Source of the DNA: Truepera sp.
GTDB taxonomy: Bacteria; Deinococcota; Deinococci; Deinococcales; Trueperaceae
Assembly: GCA_032027045.1 (NCBI GenBank)
Contig: JAVSMU010000001.1
Location: 1,323,579 to 1,387,578 of the forward strand
Reading direction: 5' to 3'
Length of the DNA stretch: 64,000 nt
Shown: positions 9,319-18,632 of the stretch, one piece after another
Position numbering within the stretch: position 1 is the stretch's first letter
How the letters are laid out: each line of letters starts with the position of its first letter
Made by a program: the position numbers and the translations under genes
The notes under the pieces: model-generated
Databases searched by the model: none
What the model saw: the letters and a program-made list of their open reading frames with translations, nothing else
Told to the model about the DNA's origin: nothing

Positions 9319-10467
9319 GTGCGACACATACGAGCGCTTCGCCGCCACGCCCATCTGCTGCTCGCCGCGCTGATTCTGGCCGTCGGAGGCGTGAACATCC
9401 TGTTCGGCCTGAACGTGTTGGGCGGCGGCCTGGTGGATGGGCCCCTCGCACAGTTCGACGAGGGTCTCACCGAGGGCTTCGCGGCCTTCGGGCGCAGTGG
9501 CCAGTTGGGCTTCGGGGTGGCGCTCGTGCTGCTGGCGGGTGGGCTGGCGTTACGCTTACGAAGCGCCTGGGCTTTCAGCACCTTGTGCCTCATCGCGCTG
9601 CTGGCCGCGAACCTACTGCGAGGCGACCGCCACGAGGCCCTGGTCCTCGGCGCCCCCGTGCTGCTCATCTTGGCGGTCCTGGTGCTGTTCCGGAACGCCT
9701 TCGACCGCCAGGAGATCGGCGCCAACATCATCATCGCCGCAATCAGCCTTGCGGCGGTCCTGGGCTTCGCTACCCTGGGCACGTACCTGTTGGGCCAGGG
9801 TTTCACTCCGGTCGTCGCCGACCTGCCGACGGCCCTCTACTTCTCGGTCATGACGTTGGCAACCGTGGGCTACGGCGACATCGTGCCAGTCACCCCGACT
9901 ACCCGCATGTTCACCGTGACGTTCCTCGTGTTCGGACTGGGCATCTTCGCCACCGCCCTCACTACTCTGTTCTCCAGCACCGTCGAGCCCAGATTGCAGC
10001 GAGTCCTGGCGCCCAAGTCGAGCGGCGCGGCGCGGCATGGCCGCGTGATCCTGGTGGGCCAAGGCCCACTCGCGAACAGCACCGCCGCCGAGTTCGAGCG
10101 CCGCAAGCAGGAGTTCGTGAGGCTCTCGGCCGTCGGCCCTGGGGGGCCCGCGCCGGATGCAGCCTCGGGCCGCCCTTCGGAGGTGAGTGACCTACAACGC
10201 GCCGGCGTCGCGCGGGCGCGGCTGGTCATACTCGCGGGTGACGATGTTGCCGACAACGAGCGCGCCGTTGCGGCAGTCAAGCTCCTGGCCCCCGATGTAC
10301 GGGTGTTGGCGCTGGCGGCGCCAGAGCACTTCGCGCGGCTGAGGCGGGCCAAGGCCGACCTGCTTTTCGCGCCAACCGCGGCGGCCGGGCGTCTGGTGGC
10401 GCAATTGGCCGAGGGCGAGCCGCTCGAGCCAAGTATGCGAGACCTGGTGGTGGGAGAGCTGCCGTGA
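9319..10467 (+). CDS. Kch-type potassium channel with RCK-like domain
   Basis: The 382-residue protein has about six membrane helices and a textbook K+ selectivity filter, TVGYGD (residues 182-187). It is followed by the pore-lining helix and a cytoplasmic TrkA-N/RCK-like domain beginning RVILVGQGPLANSTAA. The dinucleotide loop is GxGxxA rather than GxGxxG and the domain is short, so ligand gating may be altered. I chose the GTG at 9319, 2 nt after the glycosidase stop, because GGAGG lies 5 nt before it; the much longer open frame upstream is antisense-type noise over the glycosidase. It is probably a homotetrameric channel in the cytoplasmic membrane. Confidence 0.88.
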   Translation: MRHIRALRRHAHLLLAALILAVGGVNILFGLNVLGGGLVDGPLAQFDEGLTEGFAAFGRSGQLGFGVALVLLAGGLALRLRSAWAFSTLCLIALLAANLLRGDRHEALVLGAPVLLILAVLVLFRNAFDRQEIGANIIIAAISLAAVLGFATLGTYLLGQGFTPVVADLPTALYFSVMTLATVGYGDIVPVTPTTRMFTVTFLVFGLGIFATALTTLFSSTVEPRLQRVLAPKSSGAARHGRVILVGQGPLANSTAAEFERRKQEFVRLSAVGPGGPAPDAASGRPSEVSDLQRAGVARARLVILAGDDVADNERAVAAVKLLAPDVRVLALAAPEHFARLRRAKADLLFAPTAAAGRLVAQLAEGEPLEPSMRDLVVGELP

Positions 10468-10494
10468 CCGCTGCGCGCACGTCGCCCGAACGCG

Positions 10495-10524
10495 TTGAGG
10501 GCGCGCGGTTCAGCGTGCTAGATT
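10495..10524 (+). promoter_or_regulatory. Likely promoter of the phosphonate-type ABC operon
   Basis: TTGAGG (10495-10500) and TAGATT (10519-10524) are separated by 18 bp. They lie about 50 bp upstream of the phnD-like GTG start, which has its own GGAGG. No operator repeat is evident. Confidence 0.4.
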
Positions 10525-10574
10525 CCCTCCCAAGGTCCTTTCGACCCCACTTCGTGGTTGCCTGGAGGCGTACC

Positions 10575-11471
10575 GTGATCAAGTCCATCCGCAGCTTCTC
10601 GTTGTCCATCCTGGCGGCAGCCGCCCTGCTTCCGGTCGCCGCGGCGCAGGCCCCGATCACCGTGAGCATCGGTTTCAACCCCACGCAGAACTCAGACCTC
10701 CTTACCTCCGCCGCCAACGGCATCGCCAGCTACATCGAGGCGCAGTTGGGCGGCGCCGTCGAGGTGAAGGTGTACATACCCACCGACTACCGTGGGCTCA
10801 TCGAGGCCATGGGTTCGGGCAACCTCGACTTCGCGTTCTTCCCGCCCGACGGCTTCGTGGTGGCCAACCAAGAGGTCGGCGCCATGGTGCTCCTCAAGTC
10901 GGTGCGTAACGGCAACCCGTTCTACTGGTCGGCCATCGTGGTGCGCAAGGACAGCGGCATCACCGACATAGGCGACCTCGAGGGCAAGTCGATCGCCTGG
11001 GTCGACCCCAACTCCGCCGCCGGTTACACCTTCCCGCGCGCCGAGCTGATCTCGGCCGGCATCAACCCTGACGACTTCTTCAGCAAGCAGGTGTTCGCCG
11101 GCGGCCACGACGCCGCCGTGCTGGCCGTGTTGAACGGCTCCGTCGATGCCGCTGCCACGTTCGCCAACGACGACCAGAACATCTCGGGCGCCTGGACGCA
11201 GTTCCTCGATCCCGACCAGGCCAAGCAGCTCACGGCCATCTTCTACTCGCGGCCAATCCCGGGCGACACCTTCAGCGTCTCGAGGACGTTCGCCGACGAG
11301 CACCCGGCCCTCACGTACCAGATCGCGGCCGCCATCGCCACCATCAAGGCGCCCGAGAACAACTTGCTCGTGGACCTCTACCGCATCGATTACATGATCC
11401 CGGCCGACAGCTCCGACTACGCCGTGGTTCGAGACACCCGCCGGATCCTCGGACTCGACAAGGGTCAGTGA
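10575..11471 (+). CDS. phnD: Phosphate/phosphonate-type ABC substrate-binding protein
   Basis: This is a 298-residue exported protein with a signal peptide over about residues 1-23 (cleavage likely after AAAQ). The body is a PhnD/periplasmic-binding fold: TVSIGFNPTQNSDLL opens the domain, and the GNLDFAFFPPDGFVVA and WVDPNSAAGYTFPRAEL segments match the family. I placed the start at GTG 10575 because GGAGG lies 6 nt before it and the signal peptide follows; the frame extends 37 codons further without good sense. It is the first gene of a phnD-phnC-phnE importer. Phosphonate, phosphite or phosphate could be bound; no phosphonate-degrading enzymes are nearby. Confidence 0.85.
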   Translation: MIKSIRSFSLSILAAAALLPVAAAQAPITVSIGFNPTQNSDLLTSAANGIASYIEAQLGGAVEVKVYIPTDYRGLIEAMGSGNLDFAFFPPDGFVVANQEVGAMVLLKSVRNGNPFYWSAIVVRKDSGITDIGDLEGKSIAWVDPNSAAGYTFPRAELISAGINPDDFFSKQVFAGGHDAAVLAVLNGSVDAAATFANDDQNISGAWTQFLDPDQAKQLTAIFYSRPIPGDTFSVSRTFADEHPALTYQIAAAIATIKAPENNLLVDLYRIDYMIPADSSDYAVVRDTRRILGLDKGQ

Positions 11472-11478
11472 GGCAACT

Positions 11479-11520
11479 GGTGTGCGCCGTGCGCAAGCAA
11501 ATGAGCGCGCGGCGCACACC
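11479..11520 (+). promoter_or_regulatory. Intergenic hairpin between phnD and phnC
   Basis: Perfect 11-bp arms GGTGTGCGCCG (11479-11489) and CGGCGCACACC (11510-11520) enclose a 20-nt loop and lie 8 nt after the phnD stop. No T-run follows, so it is more likely an mRNA-stabilising or partial termination element than a full terminator. It would favour binding protein over ATPase and permease. A similar hairpin follows the peptide-binding-protein gene at 26684. Confidence 0.6.
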
Positions 11521-11540
11521 TCGGTGCACACGACAGCTCG

Positions 11541-12290
11541 ATGATCGAAGTCTCGAACCTCGGCAAGGTCTTCCCCGACGGCACCCGAGCCCTGTCGGAC
11601 GTCAACGTGAGCGTTCCGGACGGCGACTTCATCGCCGTTCTCGGCCTCTCGGGCGCAGGGAAGTCGACCTTCCTGCGCTGCCTCAACCGCCTGGTCGACC
11701 CGACCGAGGGCTCCATCTTAGTGGGCGACCGCGACGTCGCCAAGCTGCACGGGCGCGGACTGCAGCACTACCGCCGCACCGTCGGCTTCATCTTCCAGCA
11801 GTTCAACCTGGTTCAGCGCCTGAGCGTGCTCGACAACGTCCTGACCGGCCGGCTCGGCTACCATCCCACGTGGCGCGGGCTGCTCGGCCTCTTCACCGAG
11901 ACTGACCGCGCCCTGGCGCTGTCCGCCATCCACGACGTTGGCCTGGCAGGCAGGGAGGACGCCCGCGTCGACCAACTGTCCGGCGGGCAGCAGCAGCGTG
12001 TCGCCATCGCGCGCGCCATGGCACAGGAGCCGCAGCTGATCCTCGCGGACGAGCCCATGGCCAGCCTCGATCCGCGCCTGTCCGACGTGATCCTGGGCAT
12101 CTTGCGTGATTACAACGAGGCCAAGGGCGTAACCGTGCTCGTCAATATCCACGTCATCGACCTTGCCAAGCGCTACGCGAGAAGGGTGCTTGCCTTCAAC
12201 AAGGGCAGGCTCATCTTCGACGGCCCCGTCAGCAGCCTCGACGACGAGCTGGAGACCCGGATCTACGCCGGTTCCCTCGAGGCGCTCTGA
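11541..12290 (+). CDS. phnC: Phosphonate-type ABC transporter ATPase
   Basis: The 249-residue ATPase carries Walker [10 protein letters not shown] (about residues 34-42), [10 protein letters not shown] (Q-loop), signature [14 protein letters not shown] and Walker [14 protein letters not shown], all in the PhnC pattern. The usual switch histidine is present in [12 protein letters not shown]. No clear ribosome binding site precedes the ATG, so translation may depend on readthrough structure after the intergenic hairpin. The stop overlaps the start of phnE (TGATG). Confidence 0.9.
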   Translation: MIEVSNLGKVFPDGTRALSDVNVSVPDGDFIAVLGLSGAGKSTFLRCLNRLVDPTEGSILVGDRDVAKLHGRGLQHYRRTVGFIFQQFNLVQRLSVLDNVLTGRLGYHPTWRGLLGLFTETDRALALSAIHDVGLAGREDARVDQLSGGQQQRVAIARAMAQEPQLILADEPMASLDPRLSDVILGILRDYNEAKGVTVLVNIHVIDLAKRYARRVLAFNKGRLIFDGPVSSLDDELETRIYAGSLEAL

Positions 12291-13921
12291 TGTGGGCCAG
12301 TGTCGTCATCGGCGCCGGCGTTTCGGTGCTGATCGGCCTCGCACGAGCCTCCATGCGGCGCCTGGTCATCACGGCCGGGCTGGCGCTGCTGGTCGCGTAC
12401 CTCGCCTTCCCGTTCTCGACGGCCGTGGGCTTCGTAAGCCGCAACTCGGTCAGGCCGACGCTGCTCGGCATGACGCCCTTCCAACCGCTGCTCGCGGTGG
12501 TGCTCATCGCCGCCCTTGCCGCCATCATCGTGCCTCTGTTGAACGCCCGCATCGGCGGTTTGGTGGCCGTGCTCGGCGCCGCGGGCAGTCTGGTGACCGT
12601 GCTGACGTGGCACTCCCAGGCCCCGGCGCTGGTGAAGCTCCTCCCCCTGAACGGGCTCATGGAGGTGCTCACCGGTGCCGTGCTGTTCGTGGCCATCGCC
12701 TTCGCCGGTTGGGGCTCGGGCCGCCTGCGTTGGCCCGTACTCGGGCTCGCCGCCGTGGCCGGCGTCCTCACCGCCGCGCTGCTGCTGTCGCCAGGTGGCC
12801 AACGCGTCTTCCCCAACGCCGTCGGCTACTACCGCCTGACCACGCCGGCCAGTGCCGAGAAGCAGCACGAGATCGTCGAGGAGTACAACGCCAACCTGGA
12901 AACCACGAACTCGCAGCGCCAGAAGATCGGCCTCAAGCCCCTCCCGGCCATAGAGAGCGCCGCGGGGCTCGCCACTGAGCGCCTGCCCGAAGCGGCAGCG
13001 AACGCCGGCTACCGCATGTTGCGGCCGGCCGAGTCGGGCTACGGCGTGGGCGTCGTCCTCCTGTTGTGCGGTGTGCTCCTCGGCAGCGGCCTGATGTTGC
13101 TCGCCAAGCCCGCCTTGAAGAACTCGAACGATCTCGCCACCGCGGCGCTCTACGCCGGGGCGCTCGTCGTCCTGGCCCCGGCCTTCGCCTCCACCGAGTT
13201 CGGTTTCCGCAAACTCGTGGAGGGCTGGCCGTTCCTCCTCAACTTCCTAGACCGCGCCTGGCCGCCCCTCCTCGCCGACCCGACTTTCGGGCAGTTCGGC
13301 ATCTTCCCGCTGCAGGAAGTCGCCAGCCAGATGCTCATCACGCTCGAGATCGCCCTCGTGGGCACGTTCCTCGGCGCGTTGTTCGCGGTGCCGTTGAGCT
13401 TCCCCGCCGCCCGCAACCTCACCGCCCGCAACCCGCTCATGCGCGCCGCTTTCGTGCTTACGCGGGGCTTCTTCAACCTCGACCGCGGCATCGACACGCT
13501 CATCCTCGCCCTCATCTTCGTCGCCACCGTCGGGCTCGGGCCGCTCGCGGGGGTCCTCGCCATGGCCATCCACTCCATCGCGGACCTGGGCAAGCTCTAC
13601 TCCGAGTCCATCGAGAACGTCGACAAGGGCCCCATCGAGGCCCTCGAGGCGGTCGGCGGGTCGGGCAGCAACGTGGTGCGGTGGGCCATTTTGCCGCAGG
13701 TGTCGCCCCTGTTCCTCGGCTGGACCCTCTACCGCTTCGAGATCAACTTCCGCGTCTCCATCGTGCTCGGGCTGGTGGGCGCGGGCGGCATCGGCTTCTT
13801 CATCCAAGACAAGATGGCGTCCGGCAAGTACGACCAGATGATCCTCGCCATCATCGCGATCGTCATCGTCGTCAACATCATCGACTTCGTGTCTTCGTGG
13901 TTACGCGGCAAACTCGTCTGA
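12290..13921 (+). CDS. phnE: Enlarged PhnE-type ABC permease with extra N-terminal membrane domain
   Basis: The C-terminal part, about residues 330-543, is a normal PhnE permease with the coupling (EAA-like) loop EALEAVGGSGSNVVRWAILP. The N-terminal part of roughly 300 residues has five or six further hydrophobic helices and a long polar loop (about 190-250, rich in E, N, Q and K). Standard PhnE proteins are about 260-280 residues, so this one is roughly doubled. The extra half lacks a recognisable coupling loop. It may be a fused partner or an added periplasmic or membrane sensor domain. Start is ATG overlapping the phnC stop. Confidence 0.85.
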   Translation: MWASVVIGAGVSVLIGLARASMRRLVITAGLALLVAYLAFPFSTAVGFVSRNSVRPTLLGMTPFQPLLAVVLIAALAAIIVPLLNARIGGLVAVLGAAGSLVTVLTWHSQAPALVKLLPLNGLMEVLTGAVLFVAIAFAGWGSGRLRWPVLGLAAVAGVLTAALLLSPGGQRVFPNAVGYYRLTTPASAEKQHEIVEEYNANLETTNSQRQKIGLKPLPAIESAAGLATERLPEAAANAGYRMLRPAESGYGVGVVLLLCGVLLGSGLMLLAKPALKNSNDLATAALYAGALVVLAPAFASTEFGFRKLVEGWPFLLNFLDRAWPPLLADPTFGQFGIFPLQEVASQMLITLEIALVGTFLGALFAVPLSFPAARNLTARNPLMRAAFVLTRGFFNLDRGIDTLILALIFVATVGLGPLAGVLAMAIHSIADLGKLYSESIENVDKGPIEALEAVGGSGSNVVRWAILPQVSPLFLGWTLYRFEINFRVSIVLGLVGAGGIGFFIQDKMASGKYDQMILAIIAIVIVVNIIDFVSSWLRGKLV

Positions 13922-13954
13922 ATGGTGGTGCGGGGGGCCGCCCCCAAGCGGAGA

Positions 13955-13962
13955 TATACACT
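13955..13962 (+). promoter_or_regulatory. Possible -10 region of the iron-type ABC operon
   Basis: The sequence TATACACT provides overlapping -10 choices (TATACA or TACACT) about 60 nt before the substrate-binding-protein ATG. A short GC-rich inverted repeat (GGGGGCCGCCCCC, near 13933) lies between it and the phnE stop and could end the upstream transcript. No clear -35 is visible. Confidence 0.3.
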
Positions 13963-14020
13963 GCCCTGACGGGAGAACCGTTCCCTCGCCGCGGAAAGTT
14001 GCGAGGCCGGGAGTTGAGTC

Positions 14021-15055
14021 ATGCACCAGACGATCAGACGACCTTCGGGAGCGTGGTGGCGTAACCGGATAGCCCTGCTGGCCCTGGCGATGAGCTTGGG
14101 CCTGCTCGCAACCGGACGGGCGACCGCCCAGGACGAAGTGCGCGTTTATGCCGTCATCAACGAGGACGACGTGCGCATGTTGGCCGACATGTTCACGGCG
14201 GAAACGGGTATCAAGGTCAGTTACCTGCGGGCCTCCACCGGTGAGCTGGTCAGCCGCGTGATCGCGGAGGCCGGCGCGCCGCAGGCCGACGTGCTGTTGG
14301 GCGGCCCGAGCGCGCAGCACATCGCCATCGAGGAGACCGGTGCCCTGGCCGTCTACCACCCCGCGGCCGCCGCTGCCCTGCCCGCCTATGCAGTCAGCCC
14401 CGAGGGTTACTGGACGGGCTTCTACCTCACGGCCCTCGGGATAGGCGTCAACCTGGAGCGCTTCCACCAGCTCTTCCCCGACACGCCGCTCCCCGCCACC
14501 TGGGACGACCTCCTCAACCCCGTGTTCAAGGGCGAGATCGTCATGACCGATCCGGTCTCTTCCTCGACTGCCTACCTCTTCTTACAGGACCAGTTGCAGA
14601 GGCTGGGCTGGGACGCCGGGTGGGCTTACCTCGAGAAGCTCGCGCCGTTGGTGGGCCAGTTCCCCGCCAGTGGCGGAGCGCCGCCGCAGTTGGTCGGGAC
14701 GGGTGAGTACGCACTGGGCGTTGCCTACGTGCACGCCCTGATCCGTTACCGTCACGACGGCTTCCCGATTACCACCATCGTGCCGCCCGGCACCGCCGGC
14801 GAAGTTGGGGCCGTATCGATAATCAAGGGCGGCCCGAACCCCGACAACGCGCGGCGCTTCGTCGACTTCGTCCTCTCTGCCAAGGCCGAGGAGGCGTTCG
14901 CGGCGCAGTCGTTCACCACGCCCCTCAACCCCGACGCGCCCCTGCCCGAGGGGGCCACGAGCTTCGCCGACTACGACTACATCGACTACGACGCGGAGCT
15001 GGCGGGCGAGCAGCGCGACGAGGTGCTGCTCCGCTGGCAGCAAGTGGTCGATTGA
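14021..15055 (+). CDS. Iron(III)-type ABC substrate-binding protein
   Basis: This 344-residue secreted binding protein has a signal peptide over about residues 1-36 (cleavage near ATAQ). It belongs to the FbpA / bacterial solute-binding group: YAVINEDDVRMLADMFTAETG, QADVLLGGPSAQHIA, GYWTGFYLTALGIGVN and PATWDDLLNPVFKGEI all match. Close relatives bind ferric iron or 2-aminoethylphosphonate, so substrate assignment from sequence is not secure. The neighbouring two-domain permease and ATPase fit the Fbp layout. The stop overlaps the permease start. Confidence 0.85.
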   Translation: MHQTIRRPSGAWWRNRIALLALAMSLGLLATGRATAQDEVRVYAVINEDDVRMLADMFTAETGIKVSYLRASTGELVSRVIAEAGAPQADVLLGGPSAQHIAIEETGALAVYHPAAAAALPAYAVSPEGYWTGFYLTALGIGVNLERFHQLFPDTPLPATWDDLLNPVFKGEIVMTDPVSSSTAYLFLQDQLQRLGWDAGWAYLEKLAPLVGQFPASGGAPPQLVGTGEYALGVAYVHALIRYRHDGFPITTIVPPGTAGEVGAVSIIKGGPNPDNARRFVDFVLSAKAEEAFAAQSFTTPLNPDAPLPEGATSFADYDYIDYDAELAGEQRDEVLLRWQQVVD

Positions 15056-16806
15056 CGGCCGAAGACCGCCCCGCCATGGGCCTAGCGAGTGAAGGGGGGC
15101 GAGCGCCGGCCGGGACCTCGGCAAGGCGTACGCGGCCGCCGCCGGGTGGCTTCACCATGGGGTTGAGGTCATTCGGCCGTCTGTGGCGCTTCGACCGGGG
15201 TCTGCTGCTGGCTTACGGGCTGGTGGCGCTCTTCTTGCTGACGTTCGTGGTGGGGCCACTCGTGAGGGTGGCGCTCGAACCGACCCTCGCCGACTGGCGC
15301 TTGGTGATGACCACGCCCCGTTGGCAACGGGCGGCCCTCAACACCCTCATAACCCTCGGCCTGTCGACCGTATCGTCGCTGCTGCTCGGAACCGTCTACG
15401 CCTACGCCGTCACGCGGGCGCGCGTGCCCGGCGCGCGCTTCTTCGGCGTCGTGCCCCTCTTCCTGCTCCTCACCCCGCCGTTCGTGGCGGGGCTGGCCTT
15501 CATCCTCCTGTTGGGGCGCCGCGGGCTGCTCACCTACCAGTTGCTGGGCCTCGAGACGAGCATCTACGGCCTGCACGGCCTCTGGCTGGCACAGACGTTG
15601 TCGTTCTTCCCCGTGGCGTACCTGGTGCTGCGCAGCGCCTTCCTGGCCGTCGACCCGGGCCTGGAGCAGGCGGCCAGGGGCCTGGGCGCCGGCCGGGGCC
15701 AGGTGCTTCGGACCGTCACCTTGCCCCTCGTCACGCCCGGCCTGCTTGCCGCGGCGCTGTTCATCTCGATCGGGGTTCTCGGCGACTTCGGTAACCCGAT
15801 GCTGGTGGGTGGTCGCTTCCAGGTCCTGGCCACCGCCGTCTACACCCAGCTCACCGGCTGGGCGAGCTTCGGCACCAGTGCCGCACTCGGTCTCGTCTTG
15901 TTGGTGCCGGCCGTCGTGCTGTTCGGCGCGCAGCAGTGGGTCCAGGCAGCCACACGACAACGCTTCGCCACGGTAGGCGGGCGCTCCTCGTCCCTGCCCG
16001 CGCCCACCGTGGCGCCGTGGCTCCGCTGGGCACTGTTCACCGTGTGCCTGCTCGTCACGCTCTTCGTTGCCGCGAGCCAAGGCGTGGTCCTCATGGGCGC
16101 CCTCACCAAGCTGTGGGGCGTCGACTTCACCCCCACGTTCGAGCACGCGAAGTACGTGCTTGGGCACGTGGGCGGGCTCGGGAACAGCCTGCGCTTCGCG
16201 GCCACCGCCGCACTCGTCTGCACCGTCTTGTCGCTGCTGGCGGCATACCTCGTGCAGCGCGCCAAGGTGCCCCTAAGACGCGGCCTCGACCTGGCCACCC
16301 TGCTACCCGCCGCCATACCGGGCACCCTCATGGGGGTAGCGTTCGTGCTGGCGTTCAACACCCCGCCCTTCCAGCTCACGGGAACCGCCGCCATCATCGT
16401 CATCGGCATGGCCGTCTCGTACCTACCGGTGGGTTACCGGATCTGCGCCGCCGCCATCGATCAGTTGCGGCCGTCCCTCGACGAGAGCGCGGCGAACCTT
16501 GGAGCCTCGAGGTTGCGGGCCCTCACGAGCATCGTGGCGCCACTCGTGCGGCAGGCCCTGGTAGCCACGTTCGTGTTCTGCTTCGTGCAGTCGGTAGGCA
16601 CGTTGAGCACGGTCATCTTCCTGGTGTCGTTCGACACGCCGCTGGCGTCCGTCACCATCCTCAACCTTGCTGATCAGGGGCGCTGGGGCCGGGCCGCGGC
16701 CCTGGCATCCGCGCTCATCATCGTCACCATGCTGTCGCTCGCGCTTCTCTACCTCATCACCGGCAGGTCGCTCAAGCAACTGGAGTTCTCGCGTGCCGGC
16801 GGTTGA
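15052..16806 (+). CDS. Iron-type ABC permease, two permease domains in one chain
   Basis: The 584-residue chain has about twelve membrane segments and two coupling loops: EQAARGLGAGRGQVLRTVTLP near 205 and DESAANLGASRLRALTSIV near 480. This double arrangement is usual for FbpB/SfuB-type iron and related permeases. The open frame begins with TTG at 15052, overlapping the binding-protein stop; an internal ATG about 35 codons in, just before the first helix, is a possible true start. It pairs with the ATPase that follows. Confidence 0.88.
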   Translation: MTAEDRPAMGLASEGGRAPAGTSARRTRPPPGGFTMGLRSFGRLWRFDRGLLLAYGLVALFLLTFVVGPLVRVALEPTLADWRLVMTTPRWQRAALNTLITLGLSTVSSLLLGTVYAYAVTRARVPGARFFGVVPLFLLLTPPFVAGLAFILLLGRRGLLTYQLLGLETSIYGLHGLWLAQTLSFFPVAYLVLRSAFLAVDPGLEQAARGLGAGRGQVLRTVTLPLVTPGLLAAALFISIGVLGDFGNPMLVGGRFQVLATAVYTQLTGWASFGTSAALGLVLLVPAVVLFGAQQWVQAATRQRFATVGGRSSSLPAPTVAPWLRWALFTVCLLVTLFVAASQGVVLMGALTKLWGVDFTPTFEHAKYVLGHVGGLGNSLRFAATAALVCTVLSLLAAYLVQRAKVPLRRGLDLATLLPAAIPGTLMGVAFVLAFNTPPFQLTGTAAIIVIGMAVSYLPVGYRICAAAIDQLRPSLDESAANLGASRLRALTSIVAPLVRQALVATFVFCFVQSVGTLSTVIFLVSFDTPLASVTILNLADQGRWGRAAALASALIIVTMLSLALLYLITGRSLKQLEFSRAGG

Positions 16807-17923
16807 GGGAGCCGCCCACGTCGAGCTGACCGGGCTGTACAAGGCATTCGGCGCCACCACCGCGGTGGCCGACTTCTCGCTGAGCGTGCCGCGCGGCAGC
16901 TTCACCACTTTGCTTGGCCCTAGCGGGTGCGGCAAGACGACGGTGCTGCGCATCGTGGCCGGGTTCGTGGAGCCGGACGCGGGCAGCGTCGTCATAGCCG
17001 GCGTCGACCAGGTGGGACGGCCGCCCAACCTGCGCGGCGTTGGCCTGGTGTTCCAGGACTACGCCCTCTTCCCTCACATGAACGTGCGGGCCAACGTGGG
17101 CTACGGGCTGCGCATGCGGCGCATGGGGAAGGCCGAGAGGGTCGAGCGCGTGCAGCGAGCGCTGGAACTACTGGGCCTCGACGCCCTCGGCCGGCGCTTC
17201 CCGCACGAGTTGTCGGGCGGCCAACAGCAGCGCGTGGCGCTGGGGCGGGTCATAGTGCTGGAGCCCGAGGTGCTGCTCATGGACGAGCCCCTCTCCAACC
17301 TCGACGCGAAGCTCCGGCTGCGGCTGCGCGCCGAACTCAAGGAGTTGCAACGGCAACTCGGCATAACGACCATCTACGTCACCCACGATCAGGAGGAGGC
17401 GCTGTCGTTGTCGGACCAGGTGGTCGTCATGGACCATGGCCGCGGCCAACAGGTCGGCGCGCCGGAGGTCGTGTATCAGCGGCCCACCAACCGCTTCGTG
17501 GCGGAGTTCGTGGGGCAGGCAAACCTCTTGCCGGTCCAGGCCGTGAGCACCACCACGAACGGTTCCGTTACCGCGACGGCGGTGGGGCAGCCGCTGGTAG
17601 TGTGTCTGCCCGACGAGCGCCAACCCGCTGCCGGCAGCGCCGGCCTCGCCATGGTCCGCCCCGAACACGTACTCGTGGGCCCCGCGGACACCTTCGCCGC
17701 GCCGGGAGCCTGGCAAGTGGAGGCGGAAGTAGTCTCGAGCGGCTTCTACGGCGCATTCCAGCGGTACTGGTTGGCGCTCGAGGGCGTGCCCGAACCGTGG
17801 TTGGTGGACCTGCCGCTCGACCTGGCCGAGTACGTGGCGAGCGGGAGTACGGCCCCCACCTGGCAGCCGGGCGCCACCGTGGCAGTCGGCCTGCGGCCGG
17901 GCGGCGCCTGCTGGCTCTGGTGA
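16793..17923 (+). CDS. Iron-type ABC transporter ATPase
   Basis: The 376-residue ATPase has Walker A GPSGCGKTT, signature [14 protein letters not shown], Walker B LLMDEPLSNLDAKLR and the switch histidine in YVTHDQEEAL. A C-terminal TOBE-like regulatory domain occupies about residues 250-376, as in FbpC/PotA/MalK ATPases. I chose the GTG at 16793, which overlaps the permease gene by 14 nt and has GGAG 7 nt before it. It completes the importer. Confidence 0.9.
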   Translation: MPAVEGAAHVELTGLYKAFGATTAVADFSLSVPRGSFTTLLGPSGCGKTTVLRIVAGFVEPDAGSVVIAGVDQVGRPPNLRGVGLVFQDYALFPHMNVRANVGYGLRMRRMGKAERVERVQRALELLGLDALGRRFPHELSGGQQQRVALGRVIVLEPEVLLMDEPLSNLDAKLRLRLRAELKELQRQLGITTIYVTHDQEEALSLSDQVVVMDHGRGQQVGAPEVVYQRPTNRFVAEFVGQANLLPVQAVSTTTNGSVTATAVGQPLVVCLPDERQPAAGSAGLAMVRPEHVLVGPADTFAAPGAWQVEAEVVSSGFYGAFQRYWLALEGVPEPWLVDLPLDLAEYVASGSTAPTWQPGATVAVGLRPGGACWLW

Positions 17924-17960
17924 GGCTTGCCCCGAACGAGGAACTGGAAACGAGTCGGGG

Positions 17961-18632
17961 TCACTCCGAAGCCCCATGATCGCGCAACACGGGGGTGGCG
18001 TCGGCATGGGTCAGCTGCCCGTAGGAGCTCCAGGCCAGGTACAGGGCCACGACCACGGAGCCGGCCAGGTCGATCACGTGCCCGACGGTGTTGTCGCCGA
18101 AGATCCACAATGAGCCCAACGCCACCAGCACGGCCACGTCGACGAAGGTCTTGGCGCGGTACAGCCGCGCCTGCGCGGTAACGATGGGCGAGCGCTCCTG
18201 GCGCTCGAAGCGCTCGTAGCGTGCCCAGAACCAGGCGTTGACCCCGGCCCCCAGCGCAGCGATCACGAAGCCGAGGACGACGTTGCCGGTCGGAGTGGGC
18301 TTGAGCCACTTGACGACGGCCAGCACCAAGATAGCCAGTGCCGATAACAGCAAGGCAACGCCCACGACCACTCTCACAGACCTCTCGATCTGCCTGCGTT
18401 CGGCGTCAGAAACGCGCTGTACGCGCCGGAAGGCCAACCATGAGCCGAGTACGGCGCCGAACTCGACAGTGCGTCGCACGAAGTCGGCAGCCTGGGTCGT
18501 GGAGCGCCCGAGCAACAGCGCCACGAAGGTCGCGAACGGCGCCCAAACGCTTAGAAGAACGGCAGCCCGCAGCGTCTTCTCGCGCGCGCGCGTCTCGCCG
18601 TCCAGCGGTCTCAAGCGCGACCCGCAAACCAC
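17961..18632 (-). CDS. Cation-diffusion-facilitator-like membrane protein
   Basis: This protein of about 223 residues has five or six membrane helices, matching the transmembrane part of CDF transporters (QAADFVRRTVEFGAVLGSWLAFR and RLYRAKTFVDVAVLVALGS). Canonical CDF metal sites place His or Asp pairs in helices 2 and 5. Here the corresponding spots read D..RR..E and K-T-F-V-D, so metal binding may be altered, and the C-terminal metallochaperone domain is absent. The start is uncertain: GTG 18632, or TTG 18614 overlapping the upstream stop. It is coupled to the dolichol-kinase-like gene. Confidence 0.6.
   Translation of the reverse strand: MVCGSRLRPLDGETRAREKTLRAAVLLSVWAPFATFVALLLGRSTTQAADFVRRTVEFGAVLGSWLAFRRVQRVSDAERRQIERSVRVVVGVALLLSALAILVLAVVKWLKPTPTGNVVLGFVIAALGAGVNAWFWARYERFERQERSPIVTAQARLYRAKTFVDVAVLVALGSLWIFGDNTVGHVIDLAGSVVVALYLAWSSYGQLTHADATPVLRDHGASE

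Noticed and set aside
13066..14064. Plus-strand frame of 332 codons overlapping phnE
   Set aside because: It is an out-of-frame shadow of phnE with arginine-rich, low-complexity translation.
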